Shown here: piece after piece, positions 24,803-37,319 of the stretch
Layout: each line of letters starts with the position of its first letter
Numbering within the stretch: the stretch's first letter is position 1
Origin: Anseranas semipalmata
Lineage: Eukaryota > Chordata > Aves > Anseriformes > Anseranatidae
Direction: 5' to 3'
Length of the DNA stretch: 64,000 nucleotides
NCBI GenBank assembly: GCA_013399115.1
Contig: VXAA01005665.1
Coordinates: forward strand, 892,167 to 956,166
Made by a program: the position numbers and the translations under genes
The notes under the pieces: model-generated
Told to the model about the DNA's origin: nothing
Seen by the model: only the letters and a program-made list of their open reading frames with translations
The model's database searches: none

Positions 24803-27628
24803 AGAGGAGAATCTGGGAAGTATGAGTGTATCACCCAAGCAAGAAAGAGATGTAATGATGCAGAAGTTGCTTAGAGGTATCTCATTGTTTTACTTGTTAA
24901 AAATATTTTAAATAAATATATATTTTTTCCAATTTCATCTTTCATAACATGACCAAATATAGTTTGGATATTGTCATGAAAAAGTAAGTACTTACATTAT
25001 TAATGTCCACTTAATCGTGGCCTTCAGGAAGGTCCCATTTTTCCACTCTCAGAGGGGATTGGTAAGCTAGTAAGTTGAAAGTGTTTCAGCTGACAAACTG
25101 AAACCTGCACCTCAAATAACTCTAGAAACATCAATGTAGATATACAAAGATCATCATGAAAGAAGTAGTAAAGCTTAAAATGACAATTTTATTTGTGGAG
25201 CCTTCTTCAACCCAAATTACGTTTTGTATTTTCAGGTAGTTAATTTGAAGCTAACCTATAGGAATCACATGGTGTCTCATCCCAAAATTAAAGAGATTGT
25301 CAGACTGGTTGACAGATTAAGGTACGGTTGTTTCAATAAACAGGGAGAAAGAATGTAACACTGGCTTTCTGGGGGGGAATTTATCATAGATCCCAGTAGT
25401 CTGGCTGGAAGGATGGGTAGGCATGTCTGTTCATCTGGGTTGAGTACATCTGTAAGCTTTCTGTTTACACCTTTCACTGCTGCTTGAGTCGTGGTGCTGA
25501 GAAGATACAGAATTTCCTCACAAGTAATGAGTGACATGCAGTTGGCTCTTTAAGCAATTTTGTTCTGGCATTTACTTTTTAGGGGCCTGGGGGATAGATA
25601 CTAATACATTTCTCAGCTTCTAGAAAGTAGTTTGCTAGTTCACACATCACTTGATAGACTACCTCATCAACAGGAACTTTTGCTGCTGTTTCCCTAATGA
25701 CTCATCTTAGACCTCAAATGCAAACTTGCAAGAGATTTTATTTCAATTCCTTTAACACATGTAGCTTTGCACTTGTTTTTCTGTCATGCCCTGTTCCCAA
25801 TCAGAGAAATCCGTTTCTTCACCTTAATTGTATTCCAGTCGTATTTAAATATTTTCTGCGAATAGAGTCTAAAAGAATAACATTAAATGTTACTATGCTT
25901 TATTTTGGTATTACAGAGATTACTTAAAATTGACTCAAATGTCTTTAAGAATCACAAAACAATAGTCTTCATCAAGCCGTCAAAATATCAACCCCTATTT
26001 AATGTTCAAAGGCCTCTTTCAGTTCTCCAGTAAAGAAAGCAACCCAGTATCATTACAGGAGAGTCAATAAATCCAGGCTCTGGGGAGCTAAAGGGGCATC
26101 CAATTTTGGAGTCAAGGGGCTTAGACAGTGAATACCCTTCCAGGAGGTCCCACTTTACTAAATTGACAGAGATCTAGCACAGCTTTCTCTGCAGCATGAT
26201 CACACAACAGTGGAATAGTCTCTCAAGTACACTTTTCCGAGTCATTTAAAGGTCAAAACTAACTCTGTTGACTCCATTTGAAAGCCCACAGGTGTGGTAA
26301 GTAGCTTAGGTTACAAAGTTAATGACTGACCAAGTTGATTCTGCATGACAGAAGGAATACGGAGATTTCACAAACAAGATTCAGTTTGCTATCTCTGTTG
26401 CTTGCCCTGCTATTTTAACCTGTAGTAATTATGTGACTGCTGTCCATATTTGCTAAACGATGAATAAAAATAAAGCAACTTCATGCGCTTAAGACTTTAC
26501 TATTCAAAGCTGGGGGGGATTAGGGAAAGATACCACATTCTAGCCACAAATAAGTGTTACAGGAGGTTGTGCAATGCAGAAAGTTTTCCTCTTCTCCATC
26601 TGGGTTTCTTTGTTCTCTCTCATGGATGGATTACTACAGGGCTATTCAGTGGGATTTTCCTTTGAGTTTTGTTTTCATTTGGGATTTAAAACAAAACAAA
26701 AATGCCACTAATTCCTGTGGTTTAGAAGCTGGGAAGAAAGGGGAAAACATGAAGGCGGAGAGGAAATCGTTTGTAAGAACGAAGTGATTCCCTGCTCCTG
26801 GCTCCCCAGCTAGGCTGCCAGGAGGCCTGGAAGCCCCGCGCCTGCCAGCTGCAGGACGTGGTTTGGAGCTTGGGAGCTGGCAGCTTCCAGAATCCCTGTC
26901 AGCTGAGCTGGGAGACTGGGAAATGAAATTCCTCAGACTCTGGATAGATAACGATGTCAAAGGAACATAGAGGAAGACTGTCAGGAATGGGCCATTGCAT
27001 TTCTTTTGACAGCTGAAATACCTCAGCTCAGTTGTGACAGTCCTGCGTGGTCTGATGGGGAAACCATCTGGTGGAAAACTCATGGCCTGTTCCAGCAGGT
27101 CATGAGGACAGTTCCCCATGTTTCCTTCGTCTCTCTTTGCTTATGGTAGTGCCATGGAGCCGTTCAAGAAAGTCAAGGCCTCATTTAAATGCTCTCAGCT
27201 ACTGGTAGGCAGATGGGTATAAGAAAATTTCACCAACTGAGCAAGAATGCTAGTTCACTTTTTGATCTGGGATTATGAACGAAGAGACAGGTTAAAAGCA
27301 GCCTAAGACAAAGGGAGAAAGAGGCAGAAGTCACTTAGTGAATGGCTGAAAACAGGAGAGGAAAAGAACTGGCTGTGGCAAAAAAATAGGAAGATGATAG
27401 CAAGCATTTAGTGAACATAAAGGAAAGACTAGCTGTGGAATCTGAGTCGTGCCCTCTGCCCTGCTTGTGTTATCCTAAAAAATACCTTTTTGCCCTTTAA
27501 AAGTGGTTAGATTTGCATTTTCCAGAGTACTGCTGCCACCACATTGGGATCCCACATGCTGAATACAGAAATTCATCCTTCCAGTGATTTTCCATTCCAT
27601 GAGTCCTTTTGTTTACTGTGAATCACAG

Positions 27629-27645
27629 TTTTTTTTTTTTTTTTT
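27629..27645 (+). repeat. poly(T) run, 17 nt
   Basis: Seventeen consecutive T followed by CCCC. Simple repeat. Confidence 0.85.
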
Positions 27646-30600
27646 CCCCAAGATGATATTTTAAACTGAATTTATTTGTACTTGAACATGGCTGATTTTT
27701 TTCCTTTTATTCCCTTTTGTTGGTGGCGGTTGGACTAATATTGACATACAGCAATAATAGTCTCATTTTTTTCTAGTTAGTGTCTTTCTTTCTGCCTTTA
27801 TTGAGGGCACTTGCTTAGAAATCTGACCATCACAGATGATCAATAACCAGAAGTGGTAACTGACCAAATTAACATGTAGAAAATCGAAAGACTATAAATA
27901 TGTTGAAGTATTCTAATCATGGGAAATCTTTAAACATCATAAAATAACTCACAAAGCAACAGCCAAAACCATCGTACTAAATTAAAATGTACTATTAACT
28001 AGAAAGTATACCCCAGAGCTGTCTGTATGGAAAATCAAGACTCTCACTAGAGTAATACAAACCACTTATATTACACTTCACATATTTCAAGCATTCAGAT
28101 GTGACGACTGAGCTGCTTTCACCAGATTGTTTCTGAGTGTATAGATGCTGTTATCCTTACTTGAGGAGCATGAGAGCTGAAAGGGGGAATCTACATTTTT
28201 ACAACTATCACTTACCAGGTATGAAGGCTTGAGCTCGAACATGCTAGTCTTTAATACATGCATATGAGTAGCTGTGATTCCTTCTTTTCTTGTTTTTATG
28301 TCCCTATTCTGAGGATCTTTCTGTGCTTCTGAAAGAGAAATTTGAGAACTATCAAGGCAGAATGTATTTTCATATTTTTTATAGGTTTCATTCAAACAGC
28401 CATATGCTATTTGAGGTATTCTGATGATGGGAACATTAGAAATGCCTTAAGGTAATGGGAATCACCGATGAATCAGAACACAGTGACCTACCATTCTTAT
28501 ATTTACATGTAAATTAAATTTTTGTTTGAGTTTACACAGTAAGTAGAATGCTACAAAAGGTAAGCAGGAATTTCAGTTGAAGGAAATGAAATTAATAACT
28601 ATTGGTCAACACTATGGAATAACAGGATTCTTCATATACTGCATAGTATATATGTATGTTTGTATTCATAGTACGTATGTGTGTATGCTATATTTTATTA
28701 TTGTGTGTATGAAATGGATTAAATGCTACCGTTTAGGAAGGCAAATGCATCATCCTTAAAGTGATGCTAATAGCAACACGGAAGAGGGGTCAGTCAGCCT
28801 TTATAGAGCTTTGTGTCTCTAGTTTGGTCCACGATATTTTTTCTGTTCCATTCCTGAGCTAAGATGATGGGAATCTTTCATCTTATTTAATTTTCTCTCC
28901 TCCATCCCTTCCTCCCCTTATCTGTGAGTGTTTGCATTGTATGTTACAGCATCTGTGTTTAGGAAAACATTGTGCGGTCAGTATGGTCGTGACCTATTTG
29001 TTCATGCATGATCCATTGTTGCTTTTTCTTAAAGAGTATCTTCAGATCTTTTATTTAGCAGTGCTGGCCTTTCCACATTGTATTTTCGAATAAATTTCTG
29101 ACTTCTGAGTTAAGAGTTTAGATTTGTGGATGCTCATCTCCCATTTTCAGTTTCAAGGATGGAATACTATCTAAAACCATTGATAAGAATATGTGTTTTG
29201 AAAGGAATGAAGGTTTGCTTCATCTAATGTGTGGGATAGTAAAGCGTGGGAATTAGAATCAACTGTTTAACTACTGAACAAGTAAGTACAGCATGAGCAA
29301 ACCTCATCAACATGCTACACATCAGAGGAAGCATAGATGGCCGTTCAGTTCTTGGCTTATGCTGAAGCTGCCAACAAAGGTGGTAATTGTGATGGGCTCC
29401 TTGATGTGAAGAACTGTCCACCAAAACCAATCAACAAGCAGCTGCCAGATAGGAAGGCATTTAGGTAACTAACACCTGTGGCCCCATTTAAAATTACAAT
29501 TAGCTGTTTTGTTGAGGACTGCTTACCAATTCCAAGAGATAGCTATTTCCCTTTTTTTCTACAATTGCTGACAGATAGTTATATCGTGTAATTTTTTTCT
29601 GAAATTTGATTTTATTTATCAATGCATGCTATTCATTTACCAGGTCTGCTTTTGAAGAAGGACTAAGAAACTTTTTCTCTGAGTGCTGCATGTGGGTTTT
29701 TCAGCAGCATCTGTGCCTAATGTGAATTGAGATGTACTTACATTGTTAGCTTGTTTGAAGCCGTTCTTTTCTCTGGCCATGAAACGTTACCCCTTGTGAC
29801 AGAATTGTTTCATCTCAGAGGGTTACTACTCTTAAAATGCAGGAAATAAATATAATGGAACATAAGCAGGCTGTATGCTTTGTATTTTTCTCACTGCAAC
29901 ATCTATGAAAGGAGGAAAGAGGAAAGTAGTGTTTTCTGCCCTGCAAAGTGTACCATTTAAATAAGGGCTGAAAATGGAGGTACAGAACCTGAAATTTCCA
30001 CAATAATGACACTCAATGGGAAGCAGGTGAGCAAGAGAAACTGTAATGAGGAAGTTTCACAATTATACCAATTGACTAAGCAGTATGTTTGTTTGGTTTT
30101 CAGTTGTTGCTGGAGTTTTTCCATTTAACATTTAAAGTCATTTATCAAGGTCCAGAGATTTTTCTACCAAGTAAGCATCTCTCCAGGTGGTAAACTTTTC
30201 TCTTAGCAGTGGGAAAACTGGAGGAGCTTTAGAACAGCTTCATTACCTGCTTGAATTGTTACCTGAGAGCAACAGCTAGTTTGAGATGGAGTCTGACTTC
30301 ATGTTTTTCATCAGCGGCTTCTTAAATTAACTTGGAGATACCTCAAACTTCCCACAGAATTTCTTGTGCATTCCTGCGTGAGGAGTGGCAGGCTCCCTAT
30401 CTGGGCTGAACTCGGTGGGACATTTGGGTTCATAATGCCACTAGGGGACAAGGAACTGCAAGACGCACAGCTCCCGCAGTGCACAGGGGAAATCTCCCCG
30501 CTTCTATCTTCTCTGGAGACCCAGGCAGCAGGACTTGCCTCAAATGGGGAATAGGTTTCAATGGTTATAAAAGAGAGGCCGTAAAAGAAGTATTTGAAAT

Positions 30601-31476
30601 CTTTGTGGGCCAGTGGTGTGTGAGGGACTGCTGCTTCCCAGGCTGCCTGTTTCTAAGTCCTTGAAGTTCCTCACATCCACACAGTGTTGCCTTGAGAAGC
30701 AGTGAAGGTGGCCTGGGCATCTTTTCATGCAAGGAAGATACATAAGCAGGCTCTGAATTTTAAAGTCATTAAGGCAGAAACTTGACGAAATTGCAGCCAG
30801 CTGTATTTTCTCAGGCTTTTGAAGGCCATTTCTGTGTTGGGCATTTCTGTTCTTTCCCTTGAAAGTTTCTATCTTCTTGATTTTCAGAGCCATTTAAAAG
30901 TTACTGTTAGGGTTACCTTGGGGTGAACAACATATAGACATTTTAGACTTCTGGTTGATGCAGTATTTGTAGGAAATAAGCAATTTTTTTTGTGTATAAC
31001 AAAATGCTGCATTAGATGCTTTTTTGAAGACAATCTGTTGAATAAAATGGAGGGAAGCTCTTCACTGTGAATCTTCTTGATTCCAAAAACTTAGTTGTTG
31101 TTCATTGGATCAAATGAAGACTTTCAAAATCATGTGTACTGGTGGGGGATGTTGTTCCTGTTTTTCTTTTGTTTTAGTATGAGGAAAGAGAAAGAAATCA
31201 AAAGGAACCACCTTTTGTGAGTTTGGCATTCTTACAGCAGAAGTGAGATGGCAGATTATATTCATCCAGGCTCCTGTCTTAACAACTACTAGCTTGTGGG
31301 TCACTCTTTTATAGATTTGAACTTTCTAATCATTTGGAGATAGCAAGCAAAAGAATAGAGATACTCTTCAGAGAACTGGAACTATCAAATAAAATAGTAG
31401 AGCAATTTCTCTAGTAAAAGTCCTACTTACAAAAACATGTGGTATTAAATTTTAATAATACAAAACTAGTAATAAC

Positions 31477-31522
31477 GTATTTGCTCCAAAAGTTTTTAAA
31501 AAGAAACTTTTGGAGCAAATAC
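31477..31522. repeat. perfect 19-bp inverted repeat with 8-nt spacer
   Basis: The left arm GTATTTGCTCCAAAAGTTT (31477-31495) is the exact reverse complement of the right arm AAACTTTTGGAGCAAATAC (31504-31522); the spacer is TTAAAAAG. Pairing stops at both outer edges. Because the arms are not simple AT runs, 19 matches without error are unlikely by chance. A transcript would fold into a 46-nt hairpin, somewhat shorter than a usual microRNA precursor. A replication template-switch event or a miniature inverted-repeat remnant are alternatives. Confidence 0.9.
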
Positions 31523-32017
31523 AGAAGAGTTTGGATGTTGTTTTTCTCTCCTGTGCTCTGTCTTTGGGGATAGACAGTAGAAAACAAACATGACAGTACA
31601 TTAATTCATTGTTTCAGTAAAAGATCAGATACATTCAAAATGCACATTTGTTTTCTTTCTTTGACTTTAGTCAGTGCAGTATGGGGAAAGACCAGTTTTC
31701 TGGTAGTAGATGAATGTTGCTAGTACATAATAAACCCAGATCTCCAAACACATCAATCATGTGTCATCTGAAATACACATTGTGTCTTACATTGCAATTG
31801 CTTCCCCAAAATATTCATGAAACATTCATGCTGTATATATGCACTGTGCACCATAAGGATAGATGTGACTTGAAGCAACAATAACGATCAAGATTTTAGT
31901 ATACAGAGGCCAAAACAGGAGAAAAATAGCCTCTATTTCACCTTCACATATAGAATCGGGAAAGAAATTGATTACAAATAAAGTGTGCAAGGCTTCTCTG
32001 CTTGCAAGTGCGACGTG

Positions 32018-32063
32018 CACACACACACACAGATACAGGCACAAAGAGATAACACACACACAC
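32018..32063. repeat. interrupted (CA)n microsatellite
   Basis: Seven CA units at 32018-32031 and about six more at 32052-32063, separated by about 20 bp of other sequence. Confidence 0.85.
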
Positions 32064-32466
32064 GGGCACTCTCTCTCCCATCCAGTCAACCCAGTCAAGG
32101 AAGAGTGGTATGCGTAGTAGCTCTGTGTTTCTTTTGCAATGTAGGGGGATGACATGGCCCTCTAATCACGGAGGGATCTTGGTTGGTAACAGGGAGTTTA
32201 GCTTCTAAAGCTTCTGTAACAGTTGCATATAGGAGAATATCCACCCCTTATTCCCACTGCTTGAATTACAACTCTTTTTTTTTCCTGTTCAGCTACTCAG
32301 ACCTGTTTATTTTCCTTGGGAACTGAAAAGAGAAATGGGTCTGTGCTATGTTTTGTCATCACCCATAAATCCGCAGGAGGATGGAGCCATAAATTTCATT
32401 TCATAGGTAGATGGTGGAGTTTGTTTTTATTTACAGTATTTTTATATAGCTTCATGCCTAGATGTC

Positions 32467-32482
32467 TCATGCATTTGCATGA
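32467..32482. promoter_or_regulatory. palindrome containing a POU octamer
   Basis: TCATGCA-TT-TGCATGA is an interrupted palindrome and contains ATTTGCAT, the reverse complement of the canonical octamer ATGCAAAT bound by POU/Oct factors. TAAT-type cores lie just downstream. A single motif is weak evidence for a functional site. Confidence 0.3.
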
Positions 32483-32601
32483 CCTGAATTAATTTCCAGG
32501 CTTTAAGATGTAGTCAGGTTCCGTAGATCTTGCCTGCAGGGGCTTGGCTTAACCCAGAGGGGATGAAATGTTTGCAGGTGTTTTTAGTTGTAAATTTCTT
32601 G

Positions 32602-32621
32602 TTTTGTTTTATAAAACAAAA
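32602..32621. repeat. perfect 20-bp AT-rich palindrome
   Basis: TTTTGTTTTATAAAACAAAA equals its reverse complement. Confidence 0.75.
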
Positions 32622-34954
32622 AGAGGAAAGAAATCCTAACCATGGAAGAAGGGCTATATGTCATGGCATTTTGTTATTCGTAGTGTTGTAGCTCTCATTG
32701 AGTGTTCAAATATTTTCTCTTGTCTTATCAAATGATCCAGCAACTAGAGCTCTGAGCTACTTCTGAAGTACTTGAAATGATTAAATCTCATTTTAATCCC
32801 CCCCTTTTTTTTTTGCAGCTAAAATAGTGAAATGTCTGTAATAGTGACAGCTGATAGGCACAAAACACGACTATCTTAAAACAGACTGTGAAACCATCCC
32901 TTGTTCGCAAAATCTCTGTTGACCTTCCAAATGAGAAATGCAACACTTTCTAAATCAAACTTTTATTGGTGGTATCCCTTCTCTTCCACTATTTACTAGT
33001 TGGTTTTATTTCACCATCATTAAGTTCACATAACAGGATGAGCGTGAGCCAAGATTCTAGCTGTTTAGTTGTCTGCATTATGCAGTCCTTATCATCACAG
33101 TATGTGGGATACTAAATGTAGTTTTTTAAGCACAGTACCTAGTCCAATCCCTGAATGCATGCTTAATAAAAATTATGATAGTTTTTTCCCTACACCATGA
33201 ATAACAAAGTAACAAATAATAAAGTGCTTGCAAATTATTACCGTAACAAAAGAATATTTTTCCAAGAGGAAGATGTTACACCTGACCTTTTCAGATTTAT
33301 TTAACCCAGGCACACAAGTTTTACCCCCACGGTGGACCAGCATAAGAGATATTTGATCGTTTGTTCCAGTGAATTCATAGTAAGGTGATACCTTCTCTAT
33401 GAAGAAAAGTTTTTGAAATGGTGGGTGCTTGTCAGTCTATCACTGACTTAGAGAAGGCGTTATTTTTAAAATTACCATGTCAATTTAACTGTGACAGTAA
33501 TCGAGGCAGGTACCAGCAGTTTTCTTCTGATTATGTTAAAATCTCATCTATTATTTAGTTCAAAGCTGACAGCATATATTAAGGCTTAATGAAGGCTTTC
33601 AGTAATTTCAAAGGTGAGATTTATCTTTCCAGATTTTGGGACGTTTCTGTCATTTATGAGGGCTATGATTTGAACAAAGGTTAATCTTGGGAGGAGTTTC
33701 ATCCCAATAATTTTAACATTGAATATAGGAACTTTGAATGTACAAAAAGAAAAAAGTTCTTTGAAAACTAGTTATGTGTAGTCTGCCTTTAAAAGCAACT
33801 GGAAGGTTGGTGTGCTTTTTTATTACTATTTGTTAAGAACGTTAAAATAGCATTACAGATGTAAAAAGTAACAGTCATGAGGAAATGTTGAAAGTTCAGA
33901 CTGGTTTATGAAAATGAATCTTGTTCAAAGTCTTTTTGTAGTGCTCGTTAAAATTGGCTGAATTTAAACGATCTCTGTCGTGGAGTAAGGAGAACTTTTG
34001 AAATTGATACTCCTGAAAGAGTTCAGAGATGGGATGATTTCCATTTTATTTTTTAAGGTGACATTGGTCTTGTTTGCTTAGCTGGTTTGTTGTTTTCAGT
34101 GTTTCGGTTTTTGTTTTTCTGTAAAAGTAGTGTTGTACAGTTATTCAGTGTTTAGGACCTTGCATGACTCTCTCTTCCCCTTACAACAGCTGAAGCCCTT
34201 GGCTGATTTCAATCGAATTTGACAGGAGGTAGAGTCTCCAAGGTAATTAAGTTTCTACGAATTTCATAAAGAAAGAGAAAAAGAAACAAAGAGATGCAAA
34301 CTTTCATAAATTTGCCTCAGGAACTTTTGTTCTTGTTTTGGGATAGTAATTACAAGGAAACGGGAGGTAATTTTTTTGGAACAAGGAGAGAAATACATAA
34401 GCTTATGCAAAAATTAGGGAAAATATTTATACAGTTAAAATAAAAAAAAAACAAGCAATAGCAATCAAACTTTAAGGAAGATTTTTTTTTTCCATTCCAT
34501 TGCAATTTCTTGTTTTAGCAGAGGGAAGGGACAAGTTAGTGGAGTTGCTGTAAAACATCATTAGTTCATCTTATGAAAGATAACTGAGATATAGAGAGGG
34601 TGACTTTTTTATCAGTTGCTTTTCTAAACTGAAGCAGTACTTGACAGAATAATAATTTCCACTTTTGAATATGTAGTGTATTTTTTTCTGAACACTCAAA
34701 ATTCCGTATTTTTCTAATTGGGTACTTTGTATGATGACAGGCATATGAGTTGATCTTTAAAATTGAGCAAGAATTATGTTTTGTGTTTCATTTTTGCTGT
34801 CAGCTGGGGAAACAAGGAGCAACAAGTGGTTATGAATCTTTAAATATTTTTTATAAATAAATAATTTGGAAATTAATATCTCTGAAGAAGTGGAGACTGC
34901 ATTTCTGTTGTTCTGCCACATATATTCCTGACATTAACTCTTCTTCTTTTGCAG

Positions 34955-35023
34955 AACAACACACAACTGAATTTCACCCTTAGAGACATTGATAGATCAT
35001 CAGCATTGACATTGTATACACAG
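34955..35023 (+). CDS. candidate 69-nt coding exon, unrecognised protein
   Basis: Seen: CTCTTCTTCTTTTGCAG is a strong 3' splice site. The next 69 nt are open in frame 0 only; frame 2 meets TGA at its fifth codon and frame 3 meets TAG at its ninth. The segment ends TACACAG|GTTAAA, a fair donor. It encodes 23 residues beginning NNTQLNFTLRDIDRSSALTL, which include an N-x-T and an N-F-T glycosylation-type sequon. Length divides by three, so it could be a phase 0-0 cassette exon. Inference: an exon of a long-intron gene; I cannot name it. It could be chance, since the donor lacks the +5 G. Confidence 0.28.
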
Positions 35024-37028
35024 GTTAAAAGTGTTGTGATTAATGTATGCTGGCCGGTGTGCTCCCCCTTTATTTCCTTCTATTTTTTAAGCGAAACTGA
35101 AATTCCTTGTGAGGATATGAATTTTGTCTCTGTTAGAGCAAGTGTGCTATCTTGCTAACAAAATGTTTTTTATTTCCTAGATTTTAATGTAATATTTATT
35201 CAACCTTTATTTCATTTCTTTGAGTCTGTAGAAAAGATACATTTTTTTTTTCTTTTCTTGTCTACATTTCTTTTCCTTTTTGGTATTAGTTGGTGAAAGA
35301 ATTGACCATGAGATACTTGGAATATTTGAGGTTTGAAGGGGAAATAGTAGCAGTTAAGAGGAGCTGAGGTTTGTGATGTGGATCAGAACATCCACTGTGG
35401 TGAAGTAAGGGCATTTGCTACCCTGGCAGTAGTGCTTATCTGGGATGGCAGATTATCTGGGTTAAATGTGCTTGAATTTCTCTACAATGCATGAAGGAAA
35501 AATGACTTTAATTCACATTGTAGGACACTATCTAGAGCAGATAATGCAGTAATCTATTTTGTATTATTTACAGTACATAGTAAAACTCAGAAGTTCTATA
35601 TTTCATTTATTTTGTGAAATGAAACGAATATTTCACAATTGAGCTCTGTAATGGAACTTCTTCATGAAATGGTTGGCATCTTCCCGAGCAGTCTCCCTCC
35701 AAAAGGTAGGAACATTAGCCATTCCTACTCATGGAGAGCATACACGCCATACTATTTTTCAATGAAATGGCAGCTGTGAGCTGTTAGTAGAAATGTAGAG
35801 GTGGTCATCTTCTGGTAGGGACTAGGGAGGCTCTGACTCATCTGCAATGACTGGAATAGCTTTTATTTGTAAGAAAAACAAAATTCTATCCATAATGGGA
35901 AAACAAAACAAAAAAAAAACATTTTACTTACAACATAGTTTTCCTGTATGCATTCATTATTTCAAAGTCCAAATTATGCAGAGACTGCGAACAATGGAAA
36001 ACTAGTAATTTGTTAGTAAAAGTAATCCGACAGAAGTGAGCAGGCGCAGAAATGCAATTCTTCTGAGACCCTATCTTTAATTATTTTTAATTTGTAAGCT
36101 AAGTGACAGGTTTAGTTAAAATCCTGAGAAAATTCAATCTTTAATTAGAGTATAGAGTATATCCTTTGAGGGGGGGAGGTGATATAATGTATCCTTCAAG
36201 TAAAACAAAGAGGATAATTCCCTTTTTTATATACAAATATCTGAAGTCAACCTTAATACAGGGATTGTTTATATAATATGACATTAAAAAGAATGGACAT
36301 TAACATATGACGAGGCTACTTTAAGGCTTCAAGGCGAGCACTGACAACTTAGGACAGGGTATGATGAAGATGGCCTGTGCAGCACTGATTTGCCCCCTTC
36401 GGGCAGGTGTACTAATACAGCCTTTAATTACCTGTTCACAGCCTAGCATTTCCACACAGTCTTTCACTTCTGCAGAGTGCTGAATGAGTTGCTATTCAGT
36501 ATTTCTTTCTAAATTCACTGTTCATATCACCTTGTGACTACCTGTAATATCTACTGCCCACAGTTCAGTCCTCACACTGAATACAGACAGAATTATTAAT
36601 TTTCTCATGTGCTTTTTCCAGATGTTTCAGTCATTATATCTTAGGACTAGATCCACAAAGGGGGTTGGATATTTTGCTGTTGAACATCCTAACGCCTAAT
36701 TTGTCCTTTTCTGGCTCTGGGCTTTGACTGCACAACCCCAGGTTCAATTCCCTTTTCAATGCACAGAGGCCTCGAGGTATTGCTGCTGAGGACTTTTGTA
36801 CAGAGCAGGGAATCCTGTGTTTGGTTTAGATTACATGAATACTTGCAGCAGTCAAGGTGTGTCAGCACGAGCCTAATTTACTCTGCCATCCTTACATTGC
36901 TTCTGTTGCCTGATAGACATTGCACAGGCTGATGATGGGAGACACTTGTGGGAGCTGGGACTGAATGCAGGTGTTTTCTGCCACTCCTGGTTCACTGACG
37001 GAAAACTCATCTAGGAACCATTACTTCC
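35024..37028. other. AT-rich noncoding DNA
   Basis: No gene is supported. The interval 36290-36500 is more complex in sequence, with CAGGTGT E-box-like and TAATTA homeodomain-like motifs, and is a possible conserved element. A GGTTCAATTCC stretch at 36741-36751 resembles a tRNA B box but lacks the rest of a tRNA fold. Confidence 0.5.
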
Positions 37029-37143
37029 TTTTTTGTTGTTGTTTTTTTTTGTTTGTTTGGTTGGTTGGTTGGTTTTTTGTTTTTTTGTTTTATTGTTTTT
37101 TTTGTTTGTTTTATTGTTTTTTTTTTGTTGTTTTATTTTTTTT
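37029..37143 (+). repeat. T/G low-complexity tract
   Basis: About 115 bp of T runs broken by single G or by GTTG and GGTT units, with three tandem TTGG units in the middle. It directly precedes a GC-rich island. Confidence 0.85.
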
Positions 37144-37319
37144 CCCCCTTCCATAAAGGAGCATGATTCTGTCTTCACATCTATTGGGATGGTAGAACCA
37201 CCATCCTTTTGCTTACATGTTACGTGGTGGCTTTTTAGTTAGGTACTCAGACTACTGGACACCTAGATTTACTTCTCACCTTTTTTTGGTGAGTTTTCAT
37301 ATCTGCAATAATATTTTAA

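Larger units (their letters stand above)
24614..31476. other. AT-rich noncoding DNA
   Basis: No gene is supported. It contains T runs (about 24664-24676 and 27629-27645), a TATG-rich stretch near 28640-28700 and a small GC-rich patch near 26790-26900. A 157-codon minus-strand frame at 26646-27119 spans that patch; it has no recognisable domain or splice context and is attributed to composition. Confidence 0.5.
31523..34954. other. AT-rich noncoding DNA
   Basis: No gene is supported. It holds two CA repeats, an octamer-bearing palindrome (32467-32482) and a 20-bp palindrome (32602-32621). The intervals 32330-32560 and 33410-33720 have few simple repeats and several TAAT or ATTA cores, as conserved noncoding elements often do; this cannot be tested here. 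A TTTTGCAG acceptor-like site at about 32818 is followed by stops in all frames. Confidence 0.5.

Noticed and set aside
26646..27119. 157-codon minus-strand frame
   Set aside because: No domain, splice framework or transcript signal; it spans a GC-richer patch where stops are rare.
36741..36751. tRNA B-box-like GGTTCAATTCC
   Set aside because: The flanks do not form T-arm, anticodon or acceptor stems, and no A box lies at the right distance.
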